Positions 8,250 through 15,892 of a DNA stretch of 64,000 bases are shown here, in pieces. The notes beneath the pieces were generated by a model that did not search any database, was not told the origin of the DNA, and saw only the letters and a list, made by a program, of their open reading frames with translations. Within the stretch, counting starts at the first letter, position 1, and each line of letters starts with the position of its first letter. The position numbers were made by a program, and so were the translations under genes. Source of the stretch: Bradyrhizobium niftali. GTDB lineage: Bacteria; Pseudomonadota; Alphaproteobacteria; Rhizobiales; Xanthobacteraceae. Where the stretch lies: NCBI RefSeq assembly GCF_004571025.1, contig NZ_SPQT01000007.1, positions 1 to 64,000 on the forward strand. Direction: 5' to 3'.

Positions 8250-9077
8250 ATGTTCAACACGTTGAAACATGCATCAACGCGCACGGCGCTGCTCGCCGCC
8301 GCGCTCTTCGCAACTGCAACAGGCGCCTTCGCGCAAGCACCGACCGACGCGCAAAAGAGCGCCATGCGGTCCGCATGCCGTTCGGACTTCATGGCGCACT
8401 GCGCGAGCGTCACGCCCGGCGGCGTGGAAGCGTATCAATGTCTGGCGAAAAACATGTCCAGCCTGTCACCTGGATGCCAGACCGCGGTTCGCGCGGTGGA
8501 GCCCGCTGCGGCTCCGAAGACCGAAGCCGCGCCGGCCGCGCCAAAGACCGAAGCTGCGCCCAAGACCGAAGCGGCGCCTGCGGCGCCGAAGGCTGAAGCG
8601 GCCCCCGCTGAAAAGCCCGCCGCCGCACCTGCGCCAAAGGCAGCTGCCGCCAAGCAGCCGAGCAGCGCGCAGGTTGCTGCGGTCAAGAGCGCGTGCCGCG
8701 CCGACTATCCCAAGGTTTGCGCCGGCGTGCCGCCCGGTGGCGCCCCCGCGCTCGAATGCCTGGAGAAGAACAAGGCCAAGGTTTCGCCCGCCTGCGAGAA
8801 AGCCCTGAACGCCGCGGCCGGCGGCGGCGCGGCAACAACGGCAGCGCCCGCGGGCGCGGCTCCTGCACCGGCGGCCGCGCCAGCCGTGATCGTTCTGCGC
8901 CCGCTGCGGCCGCGCGAAGAGCTGCTCATCGTCCGATCGGCCTGCGGCGCCGACATCCGCACGCTGTGCGCCGGAGTGGCGCCCGGCGGCGGCCGCATCG
9001 TGCAATGCATCTCGAGCAATGCCGCGTCGCTGTCGCCTGCCTGCAAGGAGGTACTCGCCCCGTTCGCAGCGCGATAA
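8250..9077 (+). CDS. Exported cysteine-rich GLG1-type repeat protein
   Basis: A 275-residue exported protein. The signal peptide ends near residue 29 (GAFA-Q). It contains three copies of a module with exact spacing C-x7-C-x12-C-x11-C, each with a PGG after the second cysteine: near residues 43-76, 149-182 and 229-262. This resembles the eukaryotic Golgi glycoprotein 1 cysteine-rich repeat, which bacteria also carry. Modules one and two are joined by a low-complexity Pro/Ala/Lys/Glu linker built from PKTEAAPA units, and modules two and three by an Ala/Gly/Pro linker. The even cysteine count suggests disulfides in the periplasm. Function unknown. Confidence 0.75.
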   Translation: MFNTLKHASTRTALLAAALFATATGAFAQAPTDAQKSAMRSACRSDFMAHCASVTPGGVEAYQCLAKNMSSLSPGCQTAVRAVEPAAAPKTEAAPAAPKTEAAPKTEAAPAAPKAEAAPAEKPAAAPAPKAAAAKQPSSAQVAAVKSACRADYPKVCAGVPPGGAPALECLEKNKAKVSPACEKALNAAAGGGAATTAAPAGAAPAPAAAPAVIVLRPLRPREELLIVRSACGADIRTLCAGVAPGGGRIVQCISSNAASLSPACKEVLAPFAAR

Positions 9078-9081
9078 GGCA

Positions 9082-9122
9082 GCGCACGCCGAAGGCGCAC
9101 GATACTGATCGGCGGCGTGCGC
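9082..9122. terminator. Hairpin after the cysteine-rich repeat gene
   Basis: GCGCACGCCG and CGGCGTGCGC form a perfect 10-bp inverted repeat with a 21-nt loop, starting 5 nt after the stop at 9077. No T-tract follows directly, so termination is only suggested. Confidence 0.4.
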
Positions 9123-9199
9123 GAATGGATTTTCGCACGCCTGCCGCGACAAGCTTTTGCGGATATCGATTTCGATCACGACAAGACAGGGAGTACAAC

Positions 9200-9415
9200 A
9201 TGCGTTCATTGCTGCTCGTTGCTTCTGCACTCCTCGCCTTCGCGGCGACCATGACGTTCGAGGTCACCGACGCCAACGCGGTGGTGTGCGCGCGCGGCGT
9301 CTATCGCGCCGGTTGCGCCGGGCCGAACGCCGCCGTCGTGGTCCGCAAGCCGGTTCCGGTGGTCCGCTGTACTAGGGTGGTGGTGAACGGGGTCTACGTG
9401 AAGCGTTGCGTCTGA
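9200..9415 (+). CDS. Small exported cysteine-containing protein
   Basis: A 71-residue protein. A signal peptide (MRSLLLVASALLAFAATMTF...) ends near ANA-V at about residue 27. The mature part has four cysteines in CARGVYRAGCAG and RCTRVVVNGVYVKRC, plus a Val/Pro stretch. Small proteins of this form are common in Bradyrhizobium and have no known role. An ACAGGGAG Shine-Dalgarno precedes the ATG. It follows the cysteine-rich repeat protein by 122 bp on the same strand, so both may belong to envelope physiology. Confidence 0.7.
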   Translation: MRSLLLVASALLAFAATMTFEVTDANAVVCARGVYRAGCAGPNAAVVVRKPVPVVRCTRVVVNGVYVKRCV

Positions 9416-9571
9416 TCCCCGGGTGGCCAAGCCGACGCGCTTTGGCTATGGTTCGCGCCTGACGGCTTCGGACACGCGCAAGACGGGGTCCGGAAGCGAG
9501 CTTTGGCGCGCCGCGCTTGGCCGATAATTCTGCTGGCGCGGGACGCCGGAGCACATTAGTCTACCCCTAGA

Positions 9572-9589
9572 TAGTAAGTATACTGTCAA
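9572..9589. promoter_or_regulatory. Predicted MarR operator in front of the hydroxylase/ligase operon
   Basis: TAGTAAG-TATA-CTGTCAA matches 15 of 18 positions of the site at 13734-13751 in front of the gentisate dioxygenase gene. Both are imperfect inverted repeats of 7-4-7 layout. The TATACT inside it (9579-9584) resembles a -10 element, so binding would block polymerase. Only 15 bp separate it from the TTG start. Confidence 0.6.
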
Positions 9590-9604
9590 TTAGGGAGGCA
9601 GACG

Positions 9605-10744
9605 TTGCGGATCGCCGTGATTGGCGGGGGGCCCGGCGGGCTCTACTTCGCCCATCTCTGGAAGAAGCGTCACCCTGAGGATCAAGTCGACCTGTTCGAA
9701 CAGAACCCGGCCGATGCGACCTGGGGCTTTGGCGTCGTGTTCTCCGACCAGGCGCTGGAGTTCCTGCGTACCGACGACCCCGAGACGGTCGACGCGATCG
9801 CGCCGCATATGGAGAGCTGGGAGAACATCACGCTGAACGTCCATGGCGACAGCGTCGCCATCGACGGCGTCGGCTTCTCCTCGATTGGCCGGCTCGAGCT
9901 CTTGCAGTTCCTGCAGCAGCGCGCGCTCGATGCCGGCGTCACGCCGCGCTTCGACACGCAAATTCTCGGTATCGACCAACTCAACGGCCACGACCTGATC
10001 GTCGCCGCCGACGGCTTGAACTCGCTGGTGCGCCGCGCCTTCGAGGGCGATTTCGGCACCTCGCTGTCCTACTCCTCCAACAAGTTCGTCTGGTACGGCA
10101 CCTCGAAGCGGTTCGACACGCTGTCGCAGACCTTCGTCAAGACCGACCGCGGTGCCTTCAACGCCCATCACTACCGCTATTCGCCGACCATGAGCACCTT
10201 CCTGGTCGAGTGCGATCACGCCACCTGGCAGGCTTACGGGTTCGCCTACAAGGACGTCGAGCAGTCCAAGGGCGTCTGCGAGGAGGTGTTTGCGGATACG
10301 CTCGGCGGCCACTGCCTCGTCTCCAACAAATCGGTATGGCGCAATTTCCCCTGGGTCTGGAACGAGCACTGGTCGTTCAAGAACATGGTGCTGATCGGCG
10401 ACGCCCTGCACTCGGCGCATTTCTCGATCGGCTCCGGCACGCGGCTCGCGATCGAGGACGCGATCGCGCTTGTCAAGGCGCTGGAATCCGATGCGCATCT
10501 GAACACCGCATTGCTTCGCTACCAGGCCGAGCGAAAACCGGTGGTGCAGAAACTCGTCAACGCTGCGCGCACCTCGGCCTGCTGGTACGAGCACTTTGCC
10601 GAACACATGCAGCTCGATTTGATGGACTTTGCCTACAGCTACATCACCCGCTCCGGGCGCATCGACGATTCCCGCCTGCGCACGATGTCGCCGGCCTTCA
10701 TGGCGCGTTATGAGGCCGCCAAGAACGGCGGGGACGAGGCATGA
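9605..10744 (+). CDS. FAD-dependent aryl-CoA hydroxylase (salicylyl-CoA 5-hydroxylase-like)
   Basis: A 379-residue class A flavoprotein monooxygenase. The FAD dinucleotide fold GGGPGG is at residues 7-12, the DG motif (HDLIVAADGLNSLVR) at 129-143 and the GD motif (LIGDALHSAHFSIGSGT) at 263-279. It resembles the hydroxylase half of enzymes acting on salicylyl-CoA or 2-aminobenzoyl-CoA, but lacks the C-terminal Old-Yellow-Enzyme half those fusions carry. It starts with TTG after a strong Shine-Dalgarno (AGGGAGG), and overlaps the following CoA ligase by ATGA. With gentisate dioxygenase in the same regulon, hydroxylation of salicylyl-CoA to gentisyl-CoA is the best guess. Confidence 0.75.
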   Translation: MRIAVIGGGPGGLYFAHLWKKRHPEDQVDLFEQNPADATWGFGVVFSDQALEFLRTDDPETVDAIAPHMESWENITLNVHGDSVAIDGVGFSSIGRLELLQFLQQRALDAGVTPRFDTQILGIDQLNGHDLIVAADGLNSLVRRAFEGDFGTSLSYSSNKFVWYGTSKRFDTLSQTFVKTDRGAFNAHHYRYSPTMSTFLVECDHATWQAYGFAYKDVEQSKGVCEEVFADTLGGHCLVSNKSVWRNFPWVWNEHWSFKNMVLIGDALHSAHFSIGSGTRLAIEDAIALVKALESDAHLNTALLRYQAERKPVVQKLVNAARTSACWYEHFAEHMQLDLMDFAYSYITRSGRIDDSRLRTMSPAFMARYEAAKNGGDEA

Positions 10745-12354
10745 ACAACGAGATTCGCGACCAGGTGCCCGCGGACAGCGCGGGCGCACGCGAGATCGGC
10801 TTTGCCGTTCCGCAAATCTACAACGCCAGCCGCGTGCTGTTCGACAATCTCGGCAAGGGATATGGCGACAAGCTCGCGCTGATCGGTGCGGCGGGCACGC
10901 GCACATATTCCGAGCTCTGCGCGGAGGCTTGCCGCTGGGGCAACGGCTTCATCTCACTCGGGCTGAAACGCGGCGACCGCGTGCTGTTGTTCCTCGACGA
11001 TACGCCGGCCTATCCCGCCGCCTTCTTCGGCGCGGTGCGCGCCGGCTTCGTGCCGCTCCTGATCAACACGCTGACGCCGCCCGATCTCCTGCAATTCTAT
11101 CTCGCCGATTCCGGCGCGACCGTCGCGGTGGCCGAGTCCGAATTCTGCGCACGCTTCAATGCGGAGGCGTGCAAGGACACGAACCTGCGCACGCTGATCG
11201 TCGTCAATGGCGAAACGGGCGAGCATGCTGCGCCTGCGGCGGTCGCGGCAGCAGGCTGGCTTGCGCAATTCCCGGCCGAGCTGGCGGAGGCGGACACAAA
11301 TCGCAACGAGATGGCGTTCTGGATGTACTCCTCCGGCTCGACCGGCCGGCCCAAGGGCATCGTGCATCTCCAGCACGACATGGCCTATAGCGAGATGGCC
11401 TTCGCCCAGAACGTGCTGAAGCTGACGCCCGACGACATCTGCTTCTCGGTGCCGAAGATCTTCTTCGCTTACGGCTTCGGCAACTCCGTCACCTTCCCGT
11501 TCTCGGTCGGCGCGACGACGCTGCTGCTGCCGGGCCAGCCGAAGCCGGCAACGATCTTCGCGGCGGTCGAGCAGTACAGGCCGACGGTCTTCTTCGGCCT
11601 GCCGACGCTCTACACCTCGCTGACCAAGGCCGAGGGCGCGCGACAGACGGACTTCTCGTCGCTGCGCATGGCGCTCTCCGCGGCCGAAGTGCTCTCGGCC
11701 GACGTCTTCAACGGCTGGAAGACTCTCACCGGCCTCGAAATCGTCGAAGGCCTCGGCTCGACCGAGGTGCTGCACATCTATCTCTCCAACCGCCCCGAGC
11801 AGAAAAAGCTCGGCGCCGCGGGCCTGCGCGTGCCCGGCTACGAGGTCGCACTGCGCGACAAGGACGGAAGCGAGGTCGGCGACGACGAGGAAGGCATCTT
11901 GTGGGTCCGCGGCGATTCCAACACGCCGCTGTACTGGAACCGGCCGGACAAGTCCGCCGAGACCATCCGCGAGGGCGGCTGGATCTACACCGGCGACCGC
12001 TTCGTGCGCGATGCCGACGGCTTCCACTTCTTCCGCGGCCGCGCCGACGATCTCATCAAGATCTCCGGCCAATGGGTCTATCCGCTCGAGGTCGAGCTGT
12101 GCCTCGCCGACCACCCCGACATCCGCGAATGCGCGGTGTTCGCCGCTGAATTGCCCGACCGTCGCATGACGCTGAAGGCGGTGGTGGTGATGAACAGCCG
12201 TGCCACCGACCAGAGCGAAGCGACGCGACGGCTACAGGATTACGTCAAGGGCAAGCTCTTGCCGTACAAATATCCGCGCGAGGTGATCTTCATCGACGAA
12301 CTGCCGAAGACGGGCACGGGGAAGATCGATCGGCAGGCGTTGCTGCGGATGTGA
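10741..12354 (+). CDS. Benzoate-CoA ligase family protein (aryl-CoA ligase)
   Basis: A 537-residue adenylate-forming enzyme that activates an aromatic acid with ATP and CoA. Core motifs: A3 YSSGSTGRPKG (196-206), A5 GLGSTE (337-342), A7 YTGD (416-419), the hinge region FFRGRADDLIKISGQWV and A10 PKTGTGK with catalytic K528. Its start overlaps the hydroxylase stop (ATGA), so translation is coupled and the two enzymes should work in sequence. Salicylate is the most likely substrate from context, with benzoate, 3-hydroxybenzoate or anthranilate possible. A palindromic repeat follows the stop. Confidence 0.85.
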   Translation: MNNEIRDQVPADSAGAREIGFAVPQIYNASRVLFDNLGKGYGDKLALIGAAGTRTYSELCAEACRWGNGFISLGLKRGDRVLLFLDDTPAYPAAFFGAVRAGFVPLLINTLTPPDLLQFYLADSGATVAVAESEFCARFNAEACKDTNLRTLIVVNGETGEHAAPAAVAAAGWLAQFPAELAEADTNRNEMAFWMYSSGSTGRPKGIVHLQHDMAYSEMAFAQNVLKLTPDDICFSVPKIFFAYGFGNSVTFPFSVGATTLLLPGQPKPATIFAAVEQYRPTVFFGLPTLYTSLTKAEGARQTDFSSLRMALSAAEVLSADVFNGWKTLTGLEIVEGLGSTEVLHIYLSNRPEQKKLGAAGLRVPGYEVALRDKDGSEVGDDEEGILWVRGDSNTPLYWNRPDKSAETIREGGWIYTGDRFVRDADGFHFFRGRADDLIKISGQWVYPLEVELCLADHPDIRECAVFAAELPDRRMTLKAVVVMNSRATDQSEATRRLQDYVKGKLLPYKYPREVIFIDELPKTGTGKIDRQALLRM

Positions 12355-12381
12355 GGCCGACGGCGCTGCCACACATTCGCT

Positions 12382-12500
12382 GTCGTCCCGGCGCAGGCCG
12401 GGACCCATACGCCGCAGCAGTCGTGTGGCGCGAGATGGTCGTTGCCTGTCTTCGCCAAATCCAGTTTTGTGGTTATGGGTCGCGGCCTTCGCCGGGACGA
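12382..12500. repeat. Intergenic palindromic repeat, GTCGTCCCGG family, copy 2
   Basis: The outer arms are GTCGTCCCGGCGCAGGCCGG and GGCCTTCGCCGGGACGA. The inner arms are GGGACCCATAC and GTGGTTATGGGTC. It lies between the convergent ligase and MarR genes and may end both transcripts. Confidence 0.8.
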
Positions 12501-12538
12501 GATTGAGTGTTGGGCCAGCACCACGCCAAACCCTCCCC

Positions 12539-13051
12539 TCACCCGCCCTTCCCCAGATGCTCCAGCGCGTCCTCGGCCCGCAGCGGCACGCGCGAGACTT
12601 CGTTGTTGAGATCGACGAGCTGCACCAGAAGCCCCATCAGCGTCTTGCGCTCAGTGGGCTTCAGCGGCTCCAGCATGCGCGCCTGGGCGCGTTCGACGGC
12701 GGGGATGATCTCGCGCAGGATCGCAGCGCCCGGCTTGGTCAGATAGAGCAGCTTGATCCGCTTGTCCTCGGGCGCGGGCTTGCGCTCGATATAGTCCTTG
12801 GCCTGGAGCCGCTCGATCACGCTGCCGAGGGTGGAGCGGTCGAACGCGATCACCGCCGACAGCCGCGTCGCATCGATGCCGGGATGGGTGTGGATCGCGA
12901 TCAGCGCCCCATATTGCACCGGCGTGAGATCGAACGCCTTGCACTCCTCCATGAAGATCGAGACCGCAATCTGCTGCATGCGCCGGAACAGATAGCCCGG
13001 CGCGGCATAGACCGCATCCATCGTGATCGGAGGAGGAGGCTTACTCGGCAT
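12539..13051 (-). CDS. MarR family transcriptional regulator of the gentisate cluster
   Basis: A 170-residue winged-helix repressor. The helix-turn-helix and wing span roughly residues 35-100 (LTPVQYGALIAIHTHPGIDATRLSAVI, then DRSTLGSVIERLQAKDYIER and PEDKRIKLLYLT). The frame is open to 13207, but the ATG at 13051 was chosen: it has GGAGA upstream and overlaps the isomerase stop by 11 bp, so the two are co-transcribed. MarR repressors of aromatic pathways usually respond to the substrate or its CoA thioester. The two matching 18-bp boxes in front of the flanking operons are its likely targets, and the second would also control its own transcript. Confidence 0.85.
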   Translation of the reverse strand: MPSKPPPPITMDAVYAAPGYLFRRMQQIAVSIFMEECKAFDLTPVQYGALIAIHTHPGIDATRLSAVIAFDRSTLGSVIERLQAKDYIERKPAPEDKRIKLLYLTKPGAAILREIIPAVERAQARMLEPLKPTERKTLMGLLVQLVDLNNEVSRVPLRAEDALEHLGKGG

Positions 13052-13673
13052 CGGGCTGCTTCTCCGGTGCCGCATTGGCGAACGCCGGCAACGCCTTGGC
13101 GGCGGCTTCTGCCTTGAGAAGGCGCGGATAGGCCGAGACATCGACGCCGAAGCGGCGCGCATTGGCAAGCTGCGGCACGAGACAGAGATCGGCCAGCGTC
13201 GGCGCATCGCCGAAGCAGAACGGGCCCGGCTCGTCCCTGATCAGGGTTTCGCAGGCCGACAGGCCCTCGCGGTTGACCCACGCCGCCCATTCCTGGACCT
13301 TCTCCTCGGCAAGCCCCAGCTCGCGCAGCCGCGCCAGCACCTTCAGGTTCTGCACCGGATGGGTGTCGCAGGCGATCGCCAAGGCGAGCGCCCTCACCTT
13401 GGCGCGGCGCAGCGGATCCTTCGGCAGCAGCGGCGGATTGGGGTGCGTCTCGTCGAGCCATTCGATGATCGCGACCGATTGGGTCAGCACGGCGCCGCCA
13501 TCGCTTTCCAGCGCCGGCACCAGGCCTTGCGGATTGATGGCGAGATAGGCGGGCGCGCATTGCTCGCCCTTGCGAAGATGATGCGGCAGATGCTCGGCGC
13601 CGAGCCCCTTCAGATTCAGCGCGATCCGCACGCGATAGGCGGCACTGGAGCGGAAATAGCCGTGCAGCTTCAT
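13041..13673 (-). CDS. Maleylpyruvate/maleylacetoacetate isomerase (zeta-class GST)
   Basis: A 210-residue glutathione S-transferase-fold isomerase. The N-terminal glutathione site reads RSSAAYRVRIALNLKG (8-23); zeta-class enzymes usually have SSCS/SSCA here, so the serine pair is kept and the cysteine is Ala. NPQGLVPAL and the DTHPVQNLKVL motif are also zeta-class. In gentisate breakdown it would convert maleylpyruvate to fumarylpyruvate. It is divergent from gentisate dioxygenase and shares an operator region with it, which favours maleylpyruvate over maleylacetoacetate. Fumarylpyruvate hydrolase is not in the window. Confidence 0.82.
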   Translation of the reverse strand: MKLHGYFRSSAAYRVRIALNLKGLGAEHLPHHLRKGEQCAPAYLAINPQGLVPALESDGGAVLTQSVAIIEWLDETHPNPPLLPKDPLRRAKVRALALAIACDTHPVQNLKVLARLRELGLAEEKVQEWAAWVNREGLSACETLIRDEPGPFCFGDAPTLADLCLVPQLANARRFGVDVSAYPRLLKAEAAAKALPAFANAAPEKQPDAE

Positions 13674-13718
13674 CGAAACCCTCCCTCTTGGTTTCTTGCC
13701 CGTCCGAGACCTTCCACG

Positions 13719-13751
13719 TTGACGCTACAAAGATTGTCAGTATGCTGTCAA
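13719..13751 (+). promoter_or_regulatory. Promoter and MarR operator of gentisate dioxygenase
   Basis: A -35-like TTGACG (13719-13724) is followed after 16 bp by a -10-like TATGCT (13741-13746). The operator TTGTCAG-TATG-CTGTCAA (13734-13751) covers the -10, with half sites differing at one position (TTGTCAG against TTGACAG). It is nearly the same as the box at 9572-9589. The site sits between divergent genes and could control both. Confidence 0.65.
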
Positions 13752-13779
13752 TCTCAACGAGAACCACAGGAGGCGCGCC

Positions 13780-14820
13780 ATGGAAGCCGTGACCAAGACG
13801 CCGGAACGCGAGGCGTTCTACAAGAAGATCGACGGCGAAAATCTCACCGCGCTGTGGACGGTGATGAGCGATTTGATCACGCCGGAGCCGAAAAGCGCCT
13901 GCCGGCCACACCTCTGGAAGTTCGAAATCATCCGCGACTACATGACGGAAGCCGGCAAGCTGATCACGGCCAAGGAAGCCGAACGGCGCGTGCTGGTGCT
14001 GGAGAACCCGGGCCTGCGCGGCCAGTCCAAGATCACGACCTCGCTCTATGCCGGCGTGCAGATGGTGGTGCCCGGCGACGTCGCCCCCGCCCACCGGCAC
14101 AGCCAGTCGGCGCTGCGCTTCGTGCTCGAAGGCAAGGGCGCCCACACCGCCGTCGACGGGGAGCGCACGGCGATGGAGCCCGGCGATTTCATCATCACGC
14201 CGTCGATGACCTGGCACGACCACTCCAACGAGACTGACGAGCCGATGTTCTGGCTCGACGGCCTCGATATCCCGCTGGTGCAGTTCTTCGACTGCTCCTT
14301 TGCGGAAGGCTCAACGGAGGACCAGCAGAGGATCACGAAGCCCGCCGGCGACAGCTTTGCGCGCTACGGCCACAATCTGCTGCCGGTTGACGTGAAGCGG
14401 AGTTCGAAGACCTCGCCGATCTTCAGCTATCCCTATGCCTACACCCGCGAGGCGCTGGAGAAGGCTCGCGCGAGCCAGGAATGGGACGCCTGCCACGGGC
14501 TGAAGCTGAAGTTCAGCAATCCCGAGACCGGCGATTTCGCGATGCCCACCATCGGCACCTTCATCCAGTTGCTGCCGAAGGGTTTCAAGACGGCGCGCTA
14601 TCGTTCGACGGACGCGACCGTGTTCTGTCCGATCGAAGGCAAGGGCCGCACCCGCATCGGCGATGCCGTATTCGAATGGGGCCCGCGCGACCTGTTCGTG
14701 GTGCCGAGCTGGCAATGGGTGACGCACGAGGCCGATGACGATGCCGTGCTGTTCAGCTTCTCGGACCGCCCGGTGCAGCAGAAGCTGGATTTGTTCCGGG
14801 AAGATCGCGGGAATGCATGA
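13780..14820 (+). CDS. Gentisate 1,2-dioxygenase
   Basis: A 346-residue bicupin dioxygenase that opens gentisate between C1 and C2 to give maleylpyruvate, using Fe(II) and O2. The first cupin has the metal motif HRHSQSALRFVLEG with H105 and H107, and WHDHSN with H146 and H148. The second cupin (from about residue 250) lacks a full histidine set, as is usual. The start is marked by AGGAGG 7 bases upstream. Length and motifs match the family. Expression should be repressed by the neighbouring MarR protein through the box over its promoter. Confidence 0.93.
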   Translation: MEAVTKTPEREAFYKKIDGENLTALWTVMSDLITPEPKSACRPHLWKFEIIRDYMTEAGKLITAKEAERRVLVLENPGLRGQSKITTSLYAGVQMVVPGDVAPAHRHSQSALRFVLEGKGAHTAVDGERTAMEPGDFIITPSMTWHDHSNETDEPMFWLDGLDIPLVQFFDCSFAEGSTEDQQRITKPAGDSFARYGHNLLPVDVKRSSKTSPIFSYPYAYTREALEKARASQEWDACHGLKLKFSNPETGDFAMPTIGTFIQLLPKGFKTARYRSTDATVFCPIEGKGRTRIGDAVFEWGPRDLFVVPSWQWVTHEADDDAVLFSFSDRPVQQKLDLFREDRGNA

Positions 14821-14838
14821 GGCGGGGCTCTATCCTCC

Positions 14839-14923
14839 GTCATGGCCGGGCTTGACCCGGCCATCCACGTGCCGCCGCGCCTGAGGAAAGACGTGGATGC
14901 CCGGGACAAGCCCGGGCATGACG
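14839..14923. repeat. Intergenic palindromic repeat, GTCATGGCCGGG type
   Basis: The arms GTCATGGCCGGGCTTGACCC and GGGACAAGCCCGGGCATGAC are inverted, with a second pair CATCCACGT and ACGTGGATG inside. It follows the gentisate dioxygenase gene and may end its transcript. Confidence 0.75.
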
Positions 14924-14956
14924 ACCTGGATTGTGGAGCGCACCTACCTCCACATC

Positions 14957-15034
14957 GTCATTGCGAGCGCAGCGAAGCAATCCAGAGTCTTTCCACGGAG
15001 GCAGTCTGGATTGCTTCGCTGCGCTCGCAATGAC
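14957..15034. repeat. Intergenic palindromic repeat, GTCATTGCGAGCG type, copy 1
   Basis: The arms GTCATTGCGAGCGCAGCGAA and TTCGCTGCGCTCGCAATGAC are perfect inverted repeats, extended inwards by GCAATCCAGA and TCTGGATTGC. A shorter copy is at 52294-52327. Confidence 0.85.
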
Positions 15035-15043
15035 GGAGTATGC

Positions 15044-15892
15044 CTACCGCCAGTGCAACAGCCGCGTCTCCAGCAGATTGATCACCTTCCCCACCGCCAA
15101 TCCAAACACCGACAGGATCACCACGCCCGCGAGCAGCTGGTCCGTCTGCATCAGATTGCCGGCCTGGAGCACGAACGCGCCGATGCCGTATTGCGCGCCG
15201 ATCATCTCGGCGCTGACGACGAGCAGCAGCGCGACGGAGGCGGTGATGCGGAAGCCGGCGAGGATTGCGGGCAGCGCGCCCGGCCAGATCACCTTGCGCA
15301 CGATGGTGGCGAAGGGGACGTTGAAGCTCTGCGCCATGCGGATGAGGTTGCGCGGCACCGCGTCGACGCCGCTATAGACCGAGATCGCGGTCGAGAAGAA
15401 CACGCCGAGCGCAATGGTCGCGATCTTCGGCTCTTCGCCGATGCCGAGCCAGAGGATCAACAGCGGCAGCAGCGCGATCTTCGGAATCGGGAACAGCGCC
15501 GAGATGAAGGTGATGCCGACGCTGCGCGCGAGCCGCGACAGGCCGATGGCGAAGCCGACGGCGATACCGGCCGCCGTGCCCAGCAGCCAGCCGACGCCGA
15601 TGCGCAGCAGCGAGGCCGAGAGGTGCTGCCAGAGCGCGCCTGACATCGCGAGCTCGTAGATCGCACGCACGATCGCCGACGGTGCCGGCAGGAACAGCGG
15701 ATTGACGAGACCGACGCTGCCGGCAGCCTGCCAGAGCGCGATGACGAGGGCCAGCGCGATCCAGCCGCCGAACCGGCTCGATGCGGGCACGAAGCCGGCG
15801 CCGCGGAAGCGAACGCGCCGGGTCGCCTCGCTCTTTACAGGTGTGTCCGTCGAGGGTGCGCGATCAAGCATGCTGGACCTCGCGCTCGGCAT
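15044..15892 (-). CDS. ABC transporter permease (NitT/TauT/SsuC type)
   Basis: A 282-residue inner-membrane permease with about six hydrophobic segments. A cytoplasmic N-terminal stretch of about 40 residues is basic. The loop that docks on the ATPase lies in the second half (SFNVPFATIVRKVIWPGALPAI). It belongs to the aromatic sulfonate/nitrate/taurine group, with a matching ATPase and binding protein upstream. An alternative ATG at 15871 would overlap the ATPase stop by only 8 bp and also has a usable Shine-Dalgarno, so the first seven residues are uncertain. Confidence 0.87.
   Translation of the reverse strand: MPSARSSMLDRAPSTDTPVKSEATRRVRFRGAGFVPASSRFGGWIALALVIALWQAAGSVGLVNPLFLPAPSAIVRAIYELAMSGALWQHLSASLLRIGVGWLLGTAAGIAVGFAIGLSRLARSVGITFISALFPIPKIALLPLLILWLGIGEEPKIATIALGVFFSTAISVYSGVDAVPRNLIRMAQSFNVPFATIVRKVIWPGALPAILAGFRITASVALLLVVSAEMIGAQYGIGAFVLQAGNLMQTDQLLAGVVILSVFGLAVGKVINLLETRLLHWR

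Noticed and set aside
10954..12114. 386-codon open frame on the minus strand
   Set aside because: It is the antisense of the aryl-CoA ligase gene, which has all its motifs in frame on the other strand.
12382..12500. Long inverted repeat as a possible insertion sequence
   Set aside because: There is no transposase frame between the arms and several similar elements occur between genes, so it is a small dispersed repeat.
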